From assembly GCA_014904845.1 (NCBI GenBank), contig MU119327.1, positions 62,001-126,000 on the forward strand: DNA of 64,000 nucleotides, written 5' to 3'. This document shows, piece by piece, positions 1 to 10,552 of this stretch (position 1 is the stretch's first letter; each line of letters begins with the position of its first letter). A model generated the notes under the pieces. That model had not been told where the DNA came from. It worked only from the letters and a program-made list of their open reading frames with translations, and did not search any database. Made by a program: the position numbers and the translations under genes. The stretch is from Acephala macrosclerotiorum (Eukaryota > Ascomycota > Leotiomycetes > Helotiales > Mollisiaceae).

Positions 1-1162
1 GGCTGGGAAGATGTGTTTATTGCGCTCATACCATCTTCGGTCCACGACCTTCGTAAATGTCGGATCGTCGTTCATGCCCTCAATATCCATCCTCTCTAGC
101 ACAGGATCCTTGGTCTTATTCTTCGACGGGACGGAAAGTGGATTGTAGTTATCGAGGTTAATGGGTTCGGGTGTCGAAGTGTCGGAGGAGGAAGCAGGAG
201 GTTCGGAGCTATAGTCGAAGAGAACCCTATTGTTCGGGCCCAGGGTATGATTTATAATGAAGTAGTAAAAGTCGTAATGCTAGATCATGATCAGTCAATA
301 TCAAATCTCTCTCCCAAGCAAAAATGCAACTCACATGTGGAATGATCAAACTCCCCCTAACAAGCATCAAATCATCTACCCCAACCCTCGCCCATTCCCT
401 CCTACTATTCGCCTTCTCACCCACCCCCAACTCCGCTCCAACCTTCCTACTCCTATCCAAAAACACCCAGATATAATCCCCTTTCTTCACCCTAACCACC
501 CCACCAGGAATATTCGTCCCATCATAAAACACAAACGGGATCGCCATCTCAGCAGTCTTAACCTGCTCCTGTATAGCAATAAACTCTTTCCGTAACGTCT
601 CCCTCGTCTGCGCCTCCCTTAACAACGCACCTTTCGTCAATGCCTTCGGAGCAACGCTCACATTAGCATTGACACCAATCTTCTTTTTCCCACCTTCAAT
701 TGGTGTTCCAGCTCGTGACGGACTACTAGATTTCGGTGTTGAGAATCCACTCGTCCCAGTATCATCTTCCTCATCTTCATTCCCAAACGATAATTTATTC
801 GCCCCCGCCTTCGCAACTTTCTTCTTCTTCTTTAAGGGTGGTTGGGAGGAGTCTTTGGGTGTCTGCGCACTGTACTGGGGCCATTAGTCCTATTCCCATT
901 TTCTCACTCTTTTCAAAATTAAGAGGACTCACCCATCAGGCGTCCCATCTTTAGAGGTAGCTCTGGAAGAGGTATTTGGACCGAGGAAGGATTCATGTGC
1001 ATCGCGCTCTTTCTGCTCGATTACTTCTGCGCGGCGTTTGCGGAAGTCGGAGAGGTTTACTAGGCCGACTGTTTGCGTGGAGAGGAGGTCTTCGGCGGTT
1101 TTTCGTTGAGAGGTAAAGCGGGGATTGGGGGTTGATGTGCCGGATGGGGGATTGGAGGACAT
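1..1162 (-). CDS. XAP5/FAM50 family nuclear protein, 3' part outside the window
   Basis: Three exons are visible: 1162-933, 869-335 and 279 to the window edge, joined by GTGAGT introns with CAG and TAG ends. The N-terminal exon is charged and opens with a helix-prone stretch, RKTAEDLLSTQTVGLVNLSD. The middle exon has a KKKKK basic tract and an acidic LSFGNEDEED segment. It then enters the XAP5 domain (PFVFYDG, DLMLVRGSLIIPH). The last exon continues with HYDFYYFI and ends at the edge in DRRWYERNKHIFPA, the conserved C-terminal signature of FAM50/XAP5. Family members are nuclear and are linked to spliceosome and chromatin function, so I expect a nuclear role. The stop codon lies left of base 1. 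The start is the first ATG of an open exon. The identity is firm; the exact function in fungi is not. Confidence 0.9.
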
Positions 1163-1703
1163 CGTCGCGGTAGGATACAGTCAATTGCGATAGGAGGGTC
1201 GAAGATGTGTCGATGGAGTGAGAGAAGATGTGAGGCTGCGAATGGATGAGGCTATTCGCAGGGCTGAAAAATCTCGAAGTGGCGGAAACAAATTAGCGCT
1301 AGCAGGGATGTCAGATGCTGCAGAAAAGGACTGCCCGCTTAGCAATTCTCGGCTGATGATTCGACTCGAGGAGGACGACATCCGTGAAGCTAAACTTGAA
1401 TGACTTCATGGATTTCTTTAATCCTCAAATCCCCATATCTTGGAGATTCCGATCACAGGAATTCGGATGTCTTTCCCTTAGTAGCGTTTGGAGGGTGTGG
1501 TAGCATTAACCAATTTCTAGACAAATGTCATGGGCTCTTGATTGTGTCAAGTGGCACTTGTCACTTCTCTCGAGCTCCAAAACCTATTTATTCTTCTTAC
1601 TTTTTCTGTTCTCTCTTTGTAATTTCAAGCACTCCACAAAAAACAATACTTTTGTGCTATTCATCCCTACAGAATACCAGTAGTACTGTACCAGTTCTCC
1701 ACA
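1163..1703. other. Intergenic region between XAP5-like gene and hemerythrin remnant
   Basis: This stretch separates two divergently oriented starts and should hold both promoters. Open frames here (for example 1218-1403 on the plus strand) are short, overlap each other and show no domain. A pyrimidine-rich run near 1590-1640, before the hemerythrin start, resembles a fungal core promoter. I see nothing else. Confidence 0.5.
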
Positions 1704-2344
1704 ATGCTCGTCTCAGAAGCCATCGGACAAGATCACCAACACCTCGATGAACGCTACGAGAACCTCAAGCCCAGCTCCAATACCGACGACAAGATCAAAT
1801 GACGCAACATGCTTACCTGGAATCTGGCACGCCATGCCATCAGTGAAGAGTCGACCGCCTACCCCGCGATGGAGAAACACTTGGGTGAAGAGGGGAAAGC
1901 ACTTACCAAGGATGATTTTGGGTAACATGCTGCTGTATGCACCCTGCTATTTTCATTTGAATGCGGTGTGCTAACTTCTCGTAGGTAAAGAAAGATCTCT
2001 ACACCCTCCAATCCCTCTCCCCAGACGACCCAAAATTCTCTCCTCTTCTCGAACAGCTCATGCACGACCTGTATTTCCACATCGACCACGAGAAGAATGA
2101 AGATATGCCACGACTCGAGAAAGCACTCTCTTAGTCCAAATCAGAAGCTATCCCCAAGCAATTCATGAGGACGAAGCAATTTGTTCCTACTAAGAGTCAT
2201 CCAGATGCTCCAACGACCAACCTAGTCATTGAGGGACTTGCAGGATTACTTACAGCGCCCATCGACAAGCTGAAGACCATGATGGAGTCGTTTCCTGAGG
2301 AGGAGACGAAGAGTTCCGAGGTGGATTGGAGGGGCATCCTGTGA
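1704..2344 (+). pseudogene. Hemerythrin-type (HHE) cation-binding protein, disrupted
   Basis: The frame starts MLVSEAIGQDHQHLDERY, the usual beginning of fungal HHE domain proteins. It keeps WNLARHAISEE, YPAMEKHLGEEGK and, after a likely intron near 1922-1984, KKDLYTLQSLSPDDPKF and LYFHIDHEKNEDMPRLEKAL. The histidine and glutamate iron-ligand pattern is therefore still partly readable. The frame is broken by TGA at 1800-1802, exactly where relatives carry Trp, and by TAG at 2132-2134. Beyond the TAG the same frame continues with a family-like tail (RTKQFVPTKSHPDAP, GLLTAPIDKL) to TGA at 2342-2344. The two exon frames also do not join cleanly at the intron. An intact protein would bind a di-iron centre. 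I judge this copy inactive unless sequencing errors are involved. Confidence 0.8.
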
Positions 2345-2893
2345 AAGGTGCACGAGGCAGCTAAATATAAGAGCCCAAAACAGGCTTAGACATTGGGAGG
2401 AGTCATTTTGCATACATCGCGTAAAGAATGGAGGTGAGGGTTTTGTCACGAGAAGTGTAGCACTACAAATCCCACACAAGGCTGGGAGATTGAGGACTCT
2501 GATGTTCACAGCACAAAAAGAGACCAGGAATTGGTTCTAAATGCATTGCTCTATCAGACTCATCGGCTTGTAATCAACGTGCTGCTCAGTAGTATCCTAC
2601 ACAACCGCCATGTCAATGCCCCTCAGCTATCCGGGTCATTTGTCCTCTAAAAGCAAAGGAAAGCCACCGTGCAAATGCAAAGCCCTATCATACCACTCCA
2701 GACAAGTCCACGCAATCGTCCACATCCACCAGGACATCCATCGCAATGCTCAGGACCACCGTAGAAGCAACGCTGCAATGCGACGCTCCATCATACCATC
2801 CATCAATCACCCATACCCACCCGGGTCATTAAAAACAGCGCTCAAGACCACCGAAAATGCAAAGTGCAAACACTATCATACACATCAAGCAAC
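2345..2893. other. Intergenic region with degenerate threefold repeat
   Basis: No gene is supported here. About 2626-2890 carries three imperfect copies of a 60-70 base unit that shares the blocks CCACCG, AATGCAA and a C-rich stretch ending TATCATAC or CATCATAC. The open frame 2610-2897 is built from these repeats, is rich in His, Lys and Pro, and has no recognisable domain. The region lies just past the 3' end of the next gene on the minus strand. Confidence 0.45.
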
Positions 2894-5164
2894 CTAGTGA
2901 CCATCCTCATCATCATAAGCTGGATACAATCCCTCAGGAATACCGAAAGCATTGTTAATAATACCTAGAGCCTGTTCCTCAATTTCTTCCTCGCCCGTGG
3001 TCTGGAAACCGTTCATATGGGGACCATTCTGATTGTAAACACCTCGTGCATCCAAATCACCTCGGGCGATAGCAAGATCAGCATAACGAGCATTGACGTG
3101 AGCGAAGTGATCGATTCTGTTGTTTCTCTGGTCTTGGAATGCCTTGTGACCGAAGTAAGTGAAGCCAGGGGTCTCGGAATCGTGGTAAGGCATACCGCGG
3201 AATGCCTTGTTGTATGCGCGAGCGTATCGGCGCAATTCATCAAGTGTGTAAGAACGAGCATCTTCTGGGTTGACCCCGAGGAGTTGGCAGATGATGTCTC
3301 GGTAGCGGTTGTTGAGGGCATATCGGGACTTGTGTATAGCCTCAATATCTAGATCTGGATCATAAACAGACGCCGAAGCTCCACCAGTTGTAGAATTTTT
3401 GGCTGATGAAGAACCTGCAGTAGAACCAGTCTGAGAAGTAACTCGAGCTCGGCCTAGTGGTGGTGATGCTTTGGCAGTAATTGGCGAACCAAATGAGAGT
3501 CGTGGAGGGGGGCCTTGAGACATCTTCGAGATTCTGCCTGGTGCTCGTCCACCTGATGGTGCTCGTCGACCTGTTGATCTTCTGCCAAGAGTACGAGGCT
3601 TCTTAGTTGGAGTATCTCTGATTGGGTCGTAACTTCCATCGTCGGAATCACCAGAATCAACATCTTCAGCATAATTAATGGTTCCTGACTTACGCTTACT
3701 TAAACTGCGTGGGACTGGAGGGGAGTAGTCATCAAGGCCTTCTTCAAGTTCCTCTTCTTCTTCCTCGTCGGAGAAGATTTCCTGCTTGATCTTGCCACTG
3801 GCATTGCGCTTAGCGCCGTTGTGAGATGGGCGAGCCTTGCGGCTTGATCCTGGAGTGCCTTTCTTGGGAGTTGTCGTAGCAATCTTGCCTCTGGGAGTAG
3901 ATCGTTCAACATTCGTCCGAGCTCTACGGCGGCCAGGGGTGACTGCCTCCTCACGCTTCAGCTTAGCCGCGTCCTCGGCGTCAAATTTGCCACTAAGGAT
4001 ATTGCGACCGATCTCATTCTGGGTGTCGCGCTCTCCATTGACCTTCTTGTTATTCTCCTTTTGCTGTAGTATTATGTTAGTTATGTATCACTCCAGGGTG
4101 ATATGACTGATGCTTACTTTCAGCTCAGAGTCTGGGGCATCGCAGAGACGATGGACAAAAGACGGATCGAGTAATTGCTTGCAGACAGCCTTGGACTCCT
4201 GCAAGGCCTGTTAGTCCTATTAAGGAAGCAATGGTCTCCTGAGCTTACCTTGAGAGCAAGAAGAGTAGCCTCAAATCGACTCTTGAAAGAATCATAGGTT
4301 TCGTATCTGAAACCGTGGTACTCGTCGACGAGGATAACACCAAGTTGGGCATTACGAAGGCCGTACTATTGAACAGGAGTTAGTGACTATGCAGAGGGAC
4401 GCGAAAGACTCAGTCTCAAGGTGTGCGGTACAATTGGAAGTGCGCTTTCATTGTGATGCGGAAAGTGCGCTAGAAGATGATATGCTTACCAGAATTTCCC
4501 AGGCAAGCAGCTCGATATCCTGGTCCGGGTAATAACCTCGATCAAGGCGTTGCGCAGCTTGAGCAGGCTTGCCATTCTTGCAAGGTTTATCAAGGATGTC
4601 TCTCGTATTTTTGATTGCCTCGATCAGTTCCTTGACATGAACCCACTGCTCACGACCAGGAGCAGGAAAATCGACTGGTTCACCCTCATCAATCTTAAGT
4701 CGCTCCTTTCTGTCTCGTTGATCCTTGATTCGCTTGTTCTTCGCGGCCAAGAAGTCATCTTCTTCCAAGAATTGAAAAAGGAGGCCATCTCCGTCACCTA
4801 AAATTTCTTCTTGTTTCAGCTGAGCCTCTCCGTTGTGTTCGTGCTTAGCTTGTGGGTCCTCGCTGCCAAAACGCACGAAGCTTGTTTCTCGAATGAAGCC
4901 CTCCCTATGTGTAGAGACCACACCGCCTGCATGATTCGCATTCATATGGTTGAATGAGTTGAAGCCAATAGTCTGGTAAGAAGAATAGCCACCAAAGCCG
5001 TTTTGAATGTCAGGCCTATTGGGAGGGTGGTCTTCGGGGCCGTCGAAGGCAATTTGGTTGTCGACAAAGCCAGAGCGGTCAAAGGTATCACCTTTTGGCT
5101 GAATAGGTTGATAGTAGCCGTGGCCAGGGAAAGGAGGCTGGCTCCAAGGAGGTTGAGGATTCAT
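2894..5164 (-). CDS. Nuclear protein of unknown function, basic tail with AT-hook-like motifs
   Basis: Four exons (5164-4490, 4365-4249, 4198-4118, 4063-2894) give 680 aa with all frames joining. The N-terminal about 110 residues are Pro/Asn/Gly-rich and disordered (MNPQPPWSQPPFPGHGYY). A conserved-looking module follows, about residues 150-300, with a charged helix (KNKRIKDQRDRKERL), WVHVKELIEAIKNTRDIL, LDRGYYPDQDIELLAWEIL, YGLRNAQLGVILVDEYHGF and a helix ending LCDAPDSELK. The middle is Lys/Arg-rich with TPGRRRAR, STPRGK and GRRSTGRRAPSGGRAPGR, resembling AT hooks or nuclear localisation signals, plus an acidic run. The C-terminus, about residues 570-680, is a second ordered segment (DPDLDIEAIHKSRYALNNRY, ARAYNKAF). 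I do not recognise the family. A DNA- or chromatin-associated role is inferred from composition only. Confidence 0.75.
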
Positions 5165-5616
5165 GTTGGGAATGCCTGTGTGAAAAAATTGTTAGCTGCG
5201 ACGGAGATGATCTGCGACGAAGACGAAAACTGATGCAAAGAGCACGAACAGTGCAAACACCACGAAAGGTATAAAGACCACAAATCGTGCGAAGATGAGT
5301 AGGCAGCGTAAGAAAAGACTCGGCGATGAGACAACGAATTCTCAGTGCGAAGATAAGTCCACGGCGCAGAGAAGAAGACCGGGTGTAAAGAAGGAAGAAG
5401 AAATTCGGGGGTTGAAGTGATGCTGGGGTGGCTGTCTGAACGGTTTCGTCGTGAGAATCAATGGTGTGCGGGGAGAAACAAGGTCAAAGAGTAAAGGAAA
5501 GTAGCATAGGACTGACCTGTCGATAGTGACACTGAAGGGGAATCAGCGGCGCAATGACTGTGCGGTTCAAGAGCGATTTCGGTGCGTCAAGTCGAGAAGG
5601 AGGAGTCTCACAATGG

Positions 5617-5930
5617 AGTAAAAGCTGTTGGGACAAGCTTGCCAGAAGACTGACAGAACTTTCAAAAGAGTATCGGAACGAAATGCGATCCTCGGGGTTG
5701 TCAACGAAAAGTTGTGCGCGAGAAGAACCTTCGAAGTTGAAAGAGGTGATGAGGCTCAAGATAACCTCGAAATAGAACAGATTCCGTGGAGCGCAACAAG
5801 CTTCCCAGAAAACCGATCGAGCGTTCAAAAGAGTGTCAGAACTAGGTGTGGTCCTCGGAGTTGTCGACGAAGAGTTGTTGCGAAGGGAATTTTGAAGTTG
5901 AAAGGGGTGACAAGGTTGGAATCCACCGTT
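5617..5930. repeat. Diverged tandem duplication, unit about 155 bases
   Basis: The segment starting near 5617 recurs from about 5782 with an offset of roughly 160 bases. Shared landmarks, in the same order, are ACAAGCTT followed by CCAGAA, TTCAAAAGAGT, GTCCTCGG or ATCCTCGG, GTTGTC, GACGAA or AACGAA, and GAAGTTGAAAG. One plus-strand frame reads similarly in both copies (QKTDRTFKRVSE versus QKTDRAFKRVSE), but the second copy runs into stops. The unit could be a duplicated exon of a dead gene or a non-coding repeat. Confidence 0.65.
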
Positions 5931-6728
5931 TTCCGCTAGGACTAGCAAGAGTTCACGTGGAAATCGACAATAGCAACAGCCTTGAAAATTATGGAGCCTC
6001 GTCTAAGCTAGTTCAGTTTCTCTTCTTGCCGTAGTTTGGTGCCTTTGAAAGAGGTTGGAGACTGTTTGACTGAAGTTATTACACTTCGTTGGACGCACCT
6101 CATCCCTCTTGGAATCGAGTAGAACTGATGAAATGCTCCCTGACGTGCTTCTATGCCTTTGGATAGAACTTCCCAACAGATATGTGATAAGAACAAGTTG
6201 GGAACACCTTGAATGTTACCTCGTCGTTGTGTACTGTGTCTACTGGACAGTTGATGTTACTGTTGCTGTTGTTGTGTTTGGGATCTCAATCGAGAATCGG
6301 TGGCGGTATTTTATAGTAGAACTGAGGTCCAGCCCGTGTCTCTTTGGGCCGCTCTCATGGCTAAGGTTGGCAGGATCCTTAATGGTAGAGTCTGCCTTAT
6401 TCTCTATTCCCTTTGCCAGAGGGCAGTCTTTTGCGGGGAGGCGGCCATGCTAGAGACTCTGTATCCCATGTATTTGAACATCGGACCCATCTATTTGAAT
6501 GTGAATGAGTAAGCTAAGGGTCATGTTATCAATGTCCATTCAAGAGGCGTGAAATCTATCGAAGTATTAGCCAGCATTCTAGTCTCAAGATCAATAGTGG
6601 TAGCAGTGTCCGCTCCGCGCTGAGATGTCCGCTGTGATCGGAAAGGGAGGGAGAGTACAGAATACATCCCGGTAACGAAGCCACGGACGAACAATGACTA
6701 CTATGTTAGAAGAGGGAGGCGAAATCCC

Positions 6729-6823
6729 GTCGAGGCGGGAGCAACCCACAGAAGTGCACGCTGACTATCCAATTGAGGCGGGAACAACTAAAGTGAGGGA
6801 GGACACTAGCTGACTATCTAATT
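6729..6823. repeat. Short imperfect tandem duplication, about 47 bases
   Basis: Two consecutive units share GAGGCGGGAGCAAC or GAGGCGGGAACAAC and GCTGACTATCCAATT or GCTGACTATCTAATT in the same order. They lie in non-coding DNA. Confidence 0.55.
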
Positions 6824-7234
6824 CATAATTTGAATGTACCAACATGATAGGGACGTTCAAACACATTGGCATTTGGCCATCTTCATGATTAAGACAGGAA
6901 GCAGGGTTGCATTTTCTTCATTCAAAGAACCAACGCAATTGCATTTCAGTGCATCTAGACCCATTGATGCAAGTGCCCAGAGTAATTTCACGACCAAACT
7001 GGCCATGGATACTAGGTGATAGATATTCACAATGATCTGACCATGTAGATGACCATTTCATGTCGTACAAAGCACGCTCCTAAACCCCTGAAGTTCCCAA
7101 TTCTACGCTAGTAGAAGCGAACCAGTAGAAACGCCGACCGTTATGGAGTTTTTCCGTTCCGTAAGGATATCCAGTGAGAGCCGTCCAGATCTTTTTGACA
7201 CTTGGGGACTGTACCAAAGACTCTTCAAAGCAAA

Positions 7235-8362
7235 TTACCATCTGCCCTTACCACGACCTCTGCCAAAGTTGCCCCCACGATTTCTGGCATCTCCTCCTGA
7301 GTTCATACCTTGATCATAGCCATATTGATTCTGGCCTTGACCAAATCCTCCTTGACCTCCAAATCCTTGAGCTTGGTTGCCTGCTTGAGCACCACCTGCT
7401 CCTCCGGCACCAGTTTGGGCTCCTTGCATACCTGCAAACATAGTTGCTGGGTCCATTTGACTTGGGTCCATTCCCGAGGCCATCATCTGTTGCATCATTT
7501 GCTGCATCTCTGGCGGCATACCTTCCATTCCGGGCATTGCAGCTGCTCCAGATGCTCCAGGAATCATTCCTGGCATAGCTCCCATTGCCATCATCATGTT
7601 CATATCCTCAAACATCTTCTTGTTGTTGGCGGCGATCTTATCCTGACTGTATTCTGACCGTAGAGAATCCTGTTTGCTCGCATATAGAGCCCATGTGAAT
7701 TCGTCAAAGCCGTAGTTGAAGTAGTCACTAACATCAGTGCCTGACCGTCGCCATGGCTTGTCGCTGTCAACGAGATCTAAGATCGTTAGTCCAGTTCAAT
7801 TGGAGCATCACTTGTACATGCCCTCATCAATATTGACTTGTGTGATCGGCTTTCCTGCAGGTTCATAGATCGGTTTTTCATCCACATCGATTTTCGAAGT
7901 CGAAATACCAGGCAGGTCTGCTCCACCAGAGAGCTGCGGGGTACTCTTCGTCGTTTCTTTCTTCGCTGCCACAGGCTTTGTCGCAACATCGCTGGCAGTC
8001 GCTCTTTGAGGTATATTTCGAATTTCGTTGTATTTTGGCTGGCTGTGTACGGGTCAACTTTAAGCTCACTCCAACTCGAGAAGTAACTGACGATGGTGGT
8101 GGGGCAGGTTTGCTACCATCTTTCCTCTCTGTGATGATGTCTATGTCCTAAGCAAGTTTCAGCGGCAATTCTTCAAAGTATATCAGTGGCTTACAGAGTC
8201 ACTGTCTTCCTCTATTTCCTCATCTTCCTCCTCCCCTTCCTCTAGGTCTTCATCTTGTTGCGATGGGTTGGGAGCCGATTGAGCTGCTTCTTCGTGCTCC
8301 TGTTCTTTATCCGTGGTAGCATCCTCGGGCGCGTAGAAATCGTCATCCTCGTCGACGTCCAT
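7235..8362 (-). CDS. FIP1: Pre-mRNA polyadenylation factor Fip1
   Basis: Exons 8362-8195, 8147-8088, 8038-7812 and 7763-7235 give 327 aa. The N-terminus is acidic (MDVDEDDDFY, then long Glu/Asp runs), as in Fip1 proteins, which use this part to contact poly(A) polymerase. The central Fip1 motif is clear: DKPWRRSGTD, DYFNYGFDEFTWALYA, KQDSLRSEYSQDKIAANNKK. The C-terminal third is Met/Gly/Gln-rich and ends in RGG-like repeats (GGNFGRGRGKGRW), fitting an RNA-binding tail. Fip1 is a subunit of the cleavage and polyadenylation factor in the nucleus. The third intron (7811-7764, GTGATG to CAG) is my best frame-preserving choice, and the second has a weaker GTTACT donor. The gene starts 206 bases from the divergent nucleoporin gene and probably shares its promoter region. 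Confidence 0.93.
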
Positions 8363-8568
8363 CGTGAAATTCTACGGTGTGTGCTTCTCAATCGAATGTG
8401 GTTGATGTAGACGTTGTTCCTGCAAGGTAGTACTGCACTTTGATCTTGCTCGCTTAGCGCCAAGCTACAATATTTTCGACCGCGTCTCCCCAGAACCTCA
8501 CAATCGCAGCGACTTATACCTCCAGATCTCACGCACGAGTGAGCGCGCCAATAGCTTGCGCAACTATT

Positions 8569-10296
8569 ATGGCATTTGGTCGATCTGCCAGTGGACCAGG
8601 CGGCTTAAGCATCAACACCAATTCCGCCAATTCGCTATTGTGAGTAGTTTCCAGGCTACCTTCGAATCTCGCGTCAAAAGAGAACCATCCCCAGACGCAA
8701 GGGACAACAAAAAGATCAGCCACAATTAACATCATCTAGTGGATCGAGTACTGGTACTGGTACCACACCAGCAGCAGGAGGAATGTTTGGAAGCACGCAA
8801 GCTAAGCCGGCCGGTGGGCTTTTCGGCGCAACAACCTCTGGTCCTCAAACCGGTGGTCTGTTTGGCTCAACGACAGCGACTCAACCACAATCTGGAGGAC
8901 TCTTTGGATCGACTACGGCAAGTACACAGGCAGGGGGACTATTTGGATCCACGGCAGCTACTACGCAACCACAATCCGGGGGTCTTTTTGGTTCTGCGCG
9001 ACCTGCTCAAAGTGGCGGATTATTTGGATCAACAGCGGCATCAACACAACCACAGACTGGAGGTCTCTTTGGGTCTTCACAGCCTGCGCAGAGTGGTGGA
9101 TTGTTTGGGAATGCCAATATCAATACTTCGCAGCCAGCGCAGACAGGCGGGTTATTTGGGTCTTCGCAGCCTCAACAGACGGGTGGACTATTCGGATCAT
9201 CGACGACCACATCACAGCCTCAGCAGACTGGTGGCTTGTTCCCAGGACTTGCGGGACAGTCAAACCAACCGACTGGCGGCGGCGGTTTATTTGGGTCATC
9301 AAATACTACACAGCCAGCTCAAGGTGGTCTCTTCAGCAATATGAACCAAAATCAGAACAAGCCAAATCCATTGTATGCTTCTGCTCTATCTAATATGGAT
9401 GTTTGCTGACAATGCGTAGTGGAAACTCGACACAACCTTCTGGACAACTAAATCAGAACACTGGCCAAGGTCTATTCGGGAGCACATTAGGCGGTGGTCT
9501 TTCTCTAGGACAATCTACGAATCAGCAACAGCAACAGACGGTCCCAGGCGTACGGATAGACCCCGCCAATATTCGAGGTACTACACGATTTAACGACTTA
9601 CATGATGAGCTGCAGAAGGAGATCCAAAAATTCGACGATATCATTCAGGCCCAGATCCAACTAAAAACTCAATGCGATGCCATCATGACAGCCCACGATT
9701 CACAACTAGCACAAGTCCCAAATGATGTCGAATTCTGCAGGAGAAAGTTGATTGGAGTTGAGAATGCTGCGGATTCTGATGTGCAAGCAATTTCGCTCGC
9801 GCAGCGACTCATCAAGACCGATGCCGAGAATGCGAAATTAAGCTTCAAGGCTATCGACAACCTGAAGCTCCCACCGCAATACCACAACAATAACATGTGG
9901 ACGAAACCAACCACTGGCAGCTCGCAGACCCAGGCCGATGGTGATGCAGAAGCACAAGACATTGTCAGCTTCTTCTCGTCGACTGCCGATGAAATAGCAA
10001 GCACTCTATCAAGCTATCAAAAGCACATGATTGAGATCGAGCAGCATCTGCGAAATGTGGAGGCCAGCTCTGTTTCACAGCAAAGTGAGATCCTTGCGAG
10101 AAAGAATGGTGTCGGTATTGGCCAAGATGATCCAATGGAGCAACTTACTGGTGCATTGATGGAATTTGAGAGTAGCTTGTTGGGCGTTGCGGGTAGAGTT
10201 GGAGGTGCGAGGGAGGGGCTTCAGAGTCTACAGCTTGGTAGATTTACGGGTACTCCAAAGGAACCAAGAACAGGGTACCGGAATGGAGTCTACTGA
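8569..10296 (+). CDS. NUP49: GLFG-repeat nucleoporin of the Nup49/Nup58 type
   Basis: Three exons (8569-8639, 8740-9372, 9420-10296) encode 526 aa. After MAFGRSASGPGGLSINTNS the first half is a run of GLFG and FG repeats in Gln/Thr/Ala/Ser-rich spacers, with roughly a dozen GLFG units up to about residue 260. The second half is an alpha-helical coiled-coil region starting near VRIDPANIRGTTRFNDLHDE, with EIQKFDDIIQAQIQLK and QVPNDVEFCRRKL, like the Nup49/Nup58 member of the central channel trimer with Nsp1/Nup62 and Nup57/Nup54. The protein should line the nuclear pore transport channel. Nup57 is the main alternative; short helices without the Nup57 alpha-beta domain favour Nup49. The tract at 8783-9344 also stays open in another frame only because of its repetitive codons. 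Confidence 0.88.
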
Positions 10297-10552
10297 TGCA
10301 TATGATTGATGAAGGGTAGGGATATATGATGGCGTTTGGTGTTCAGCATAAGATGGGCATGGAAACGTGCCATGTGGAAAGTCCAGGCATAACACGAAGA
10401 TACCAAGTAATTAATTCACGAAGTTATACTTCTGCCAAAGCTTCCATTTCAGTATAGATGTGTGCAGATCTGTTGCAGCAATTCAAAGGTTCATATCTGA
10501 ATCAAGACCAAAACTTACCTTGCAAGCATACCTGCCCTACAAGCAAACACGC

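Larger units (their letters stand above)
5165..7234. other. Two-kilobase non-coding region
   Basis: No supported gene lies here. The first few hundred bases are probably the 5' leader and promoter of the minus-strand gene starting at 5164. The centre holds a diverged tandem duplication and a shorter one, listed separately. Open frames on both strands (5484-5948 minus, 5628-5939 plus, 6109-6453 plus) overlap and lack domains. Confidence 0.5.

Noticed and set aside
8739..9344. A second long plus-strand frame over the nucleoporin repeats
   Set aside because: It is a shadow produced by the repetitive GLFG codons; the other frame has the repeats and joins the neighbouring exons.
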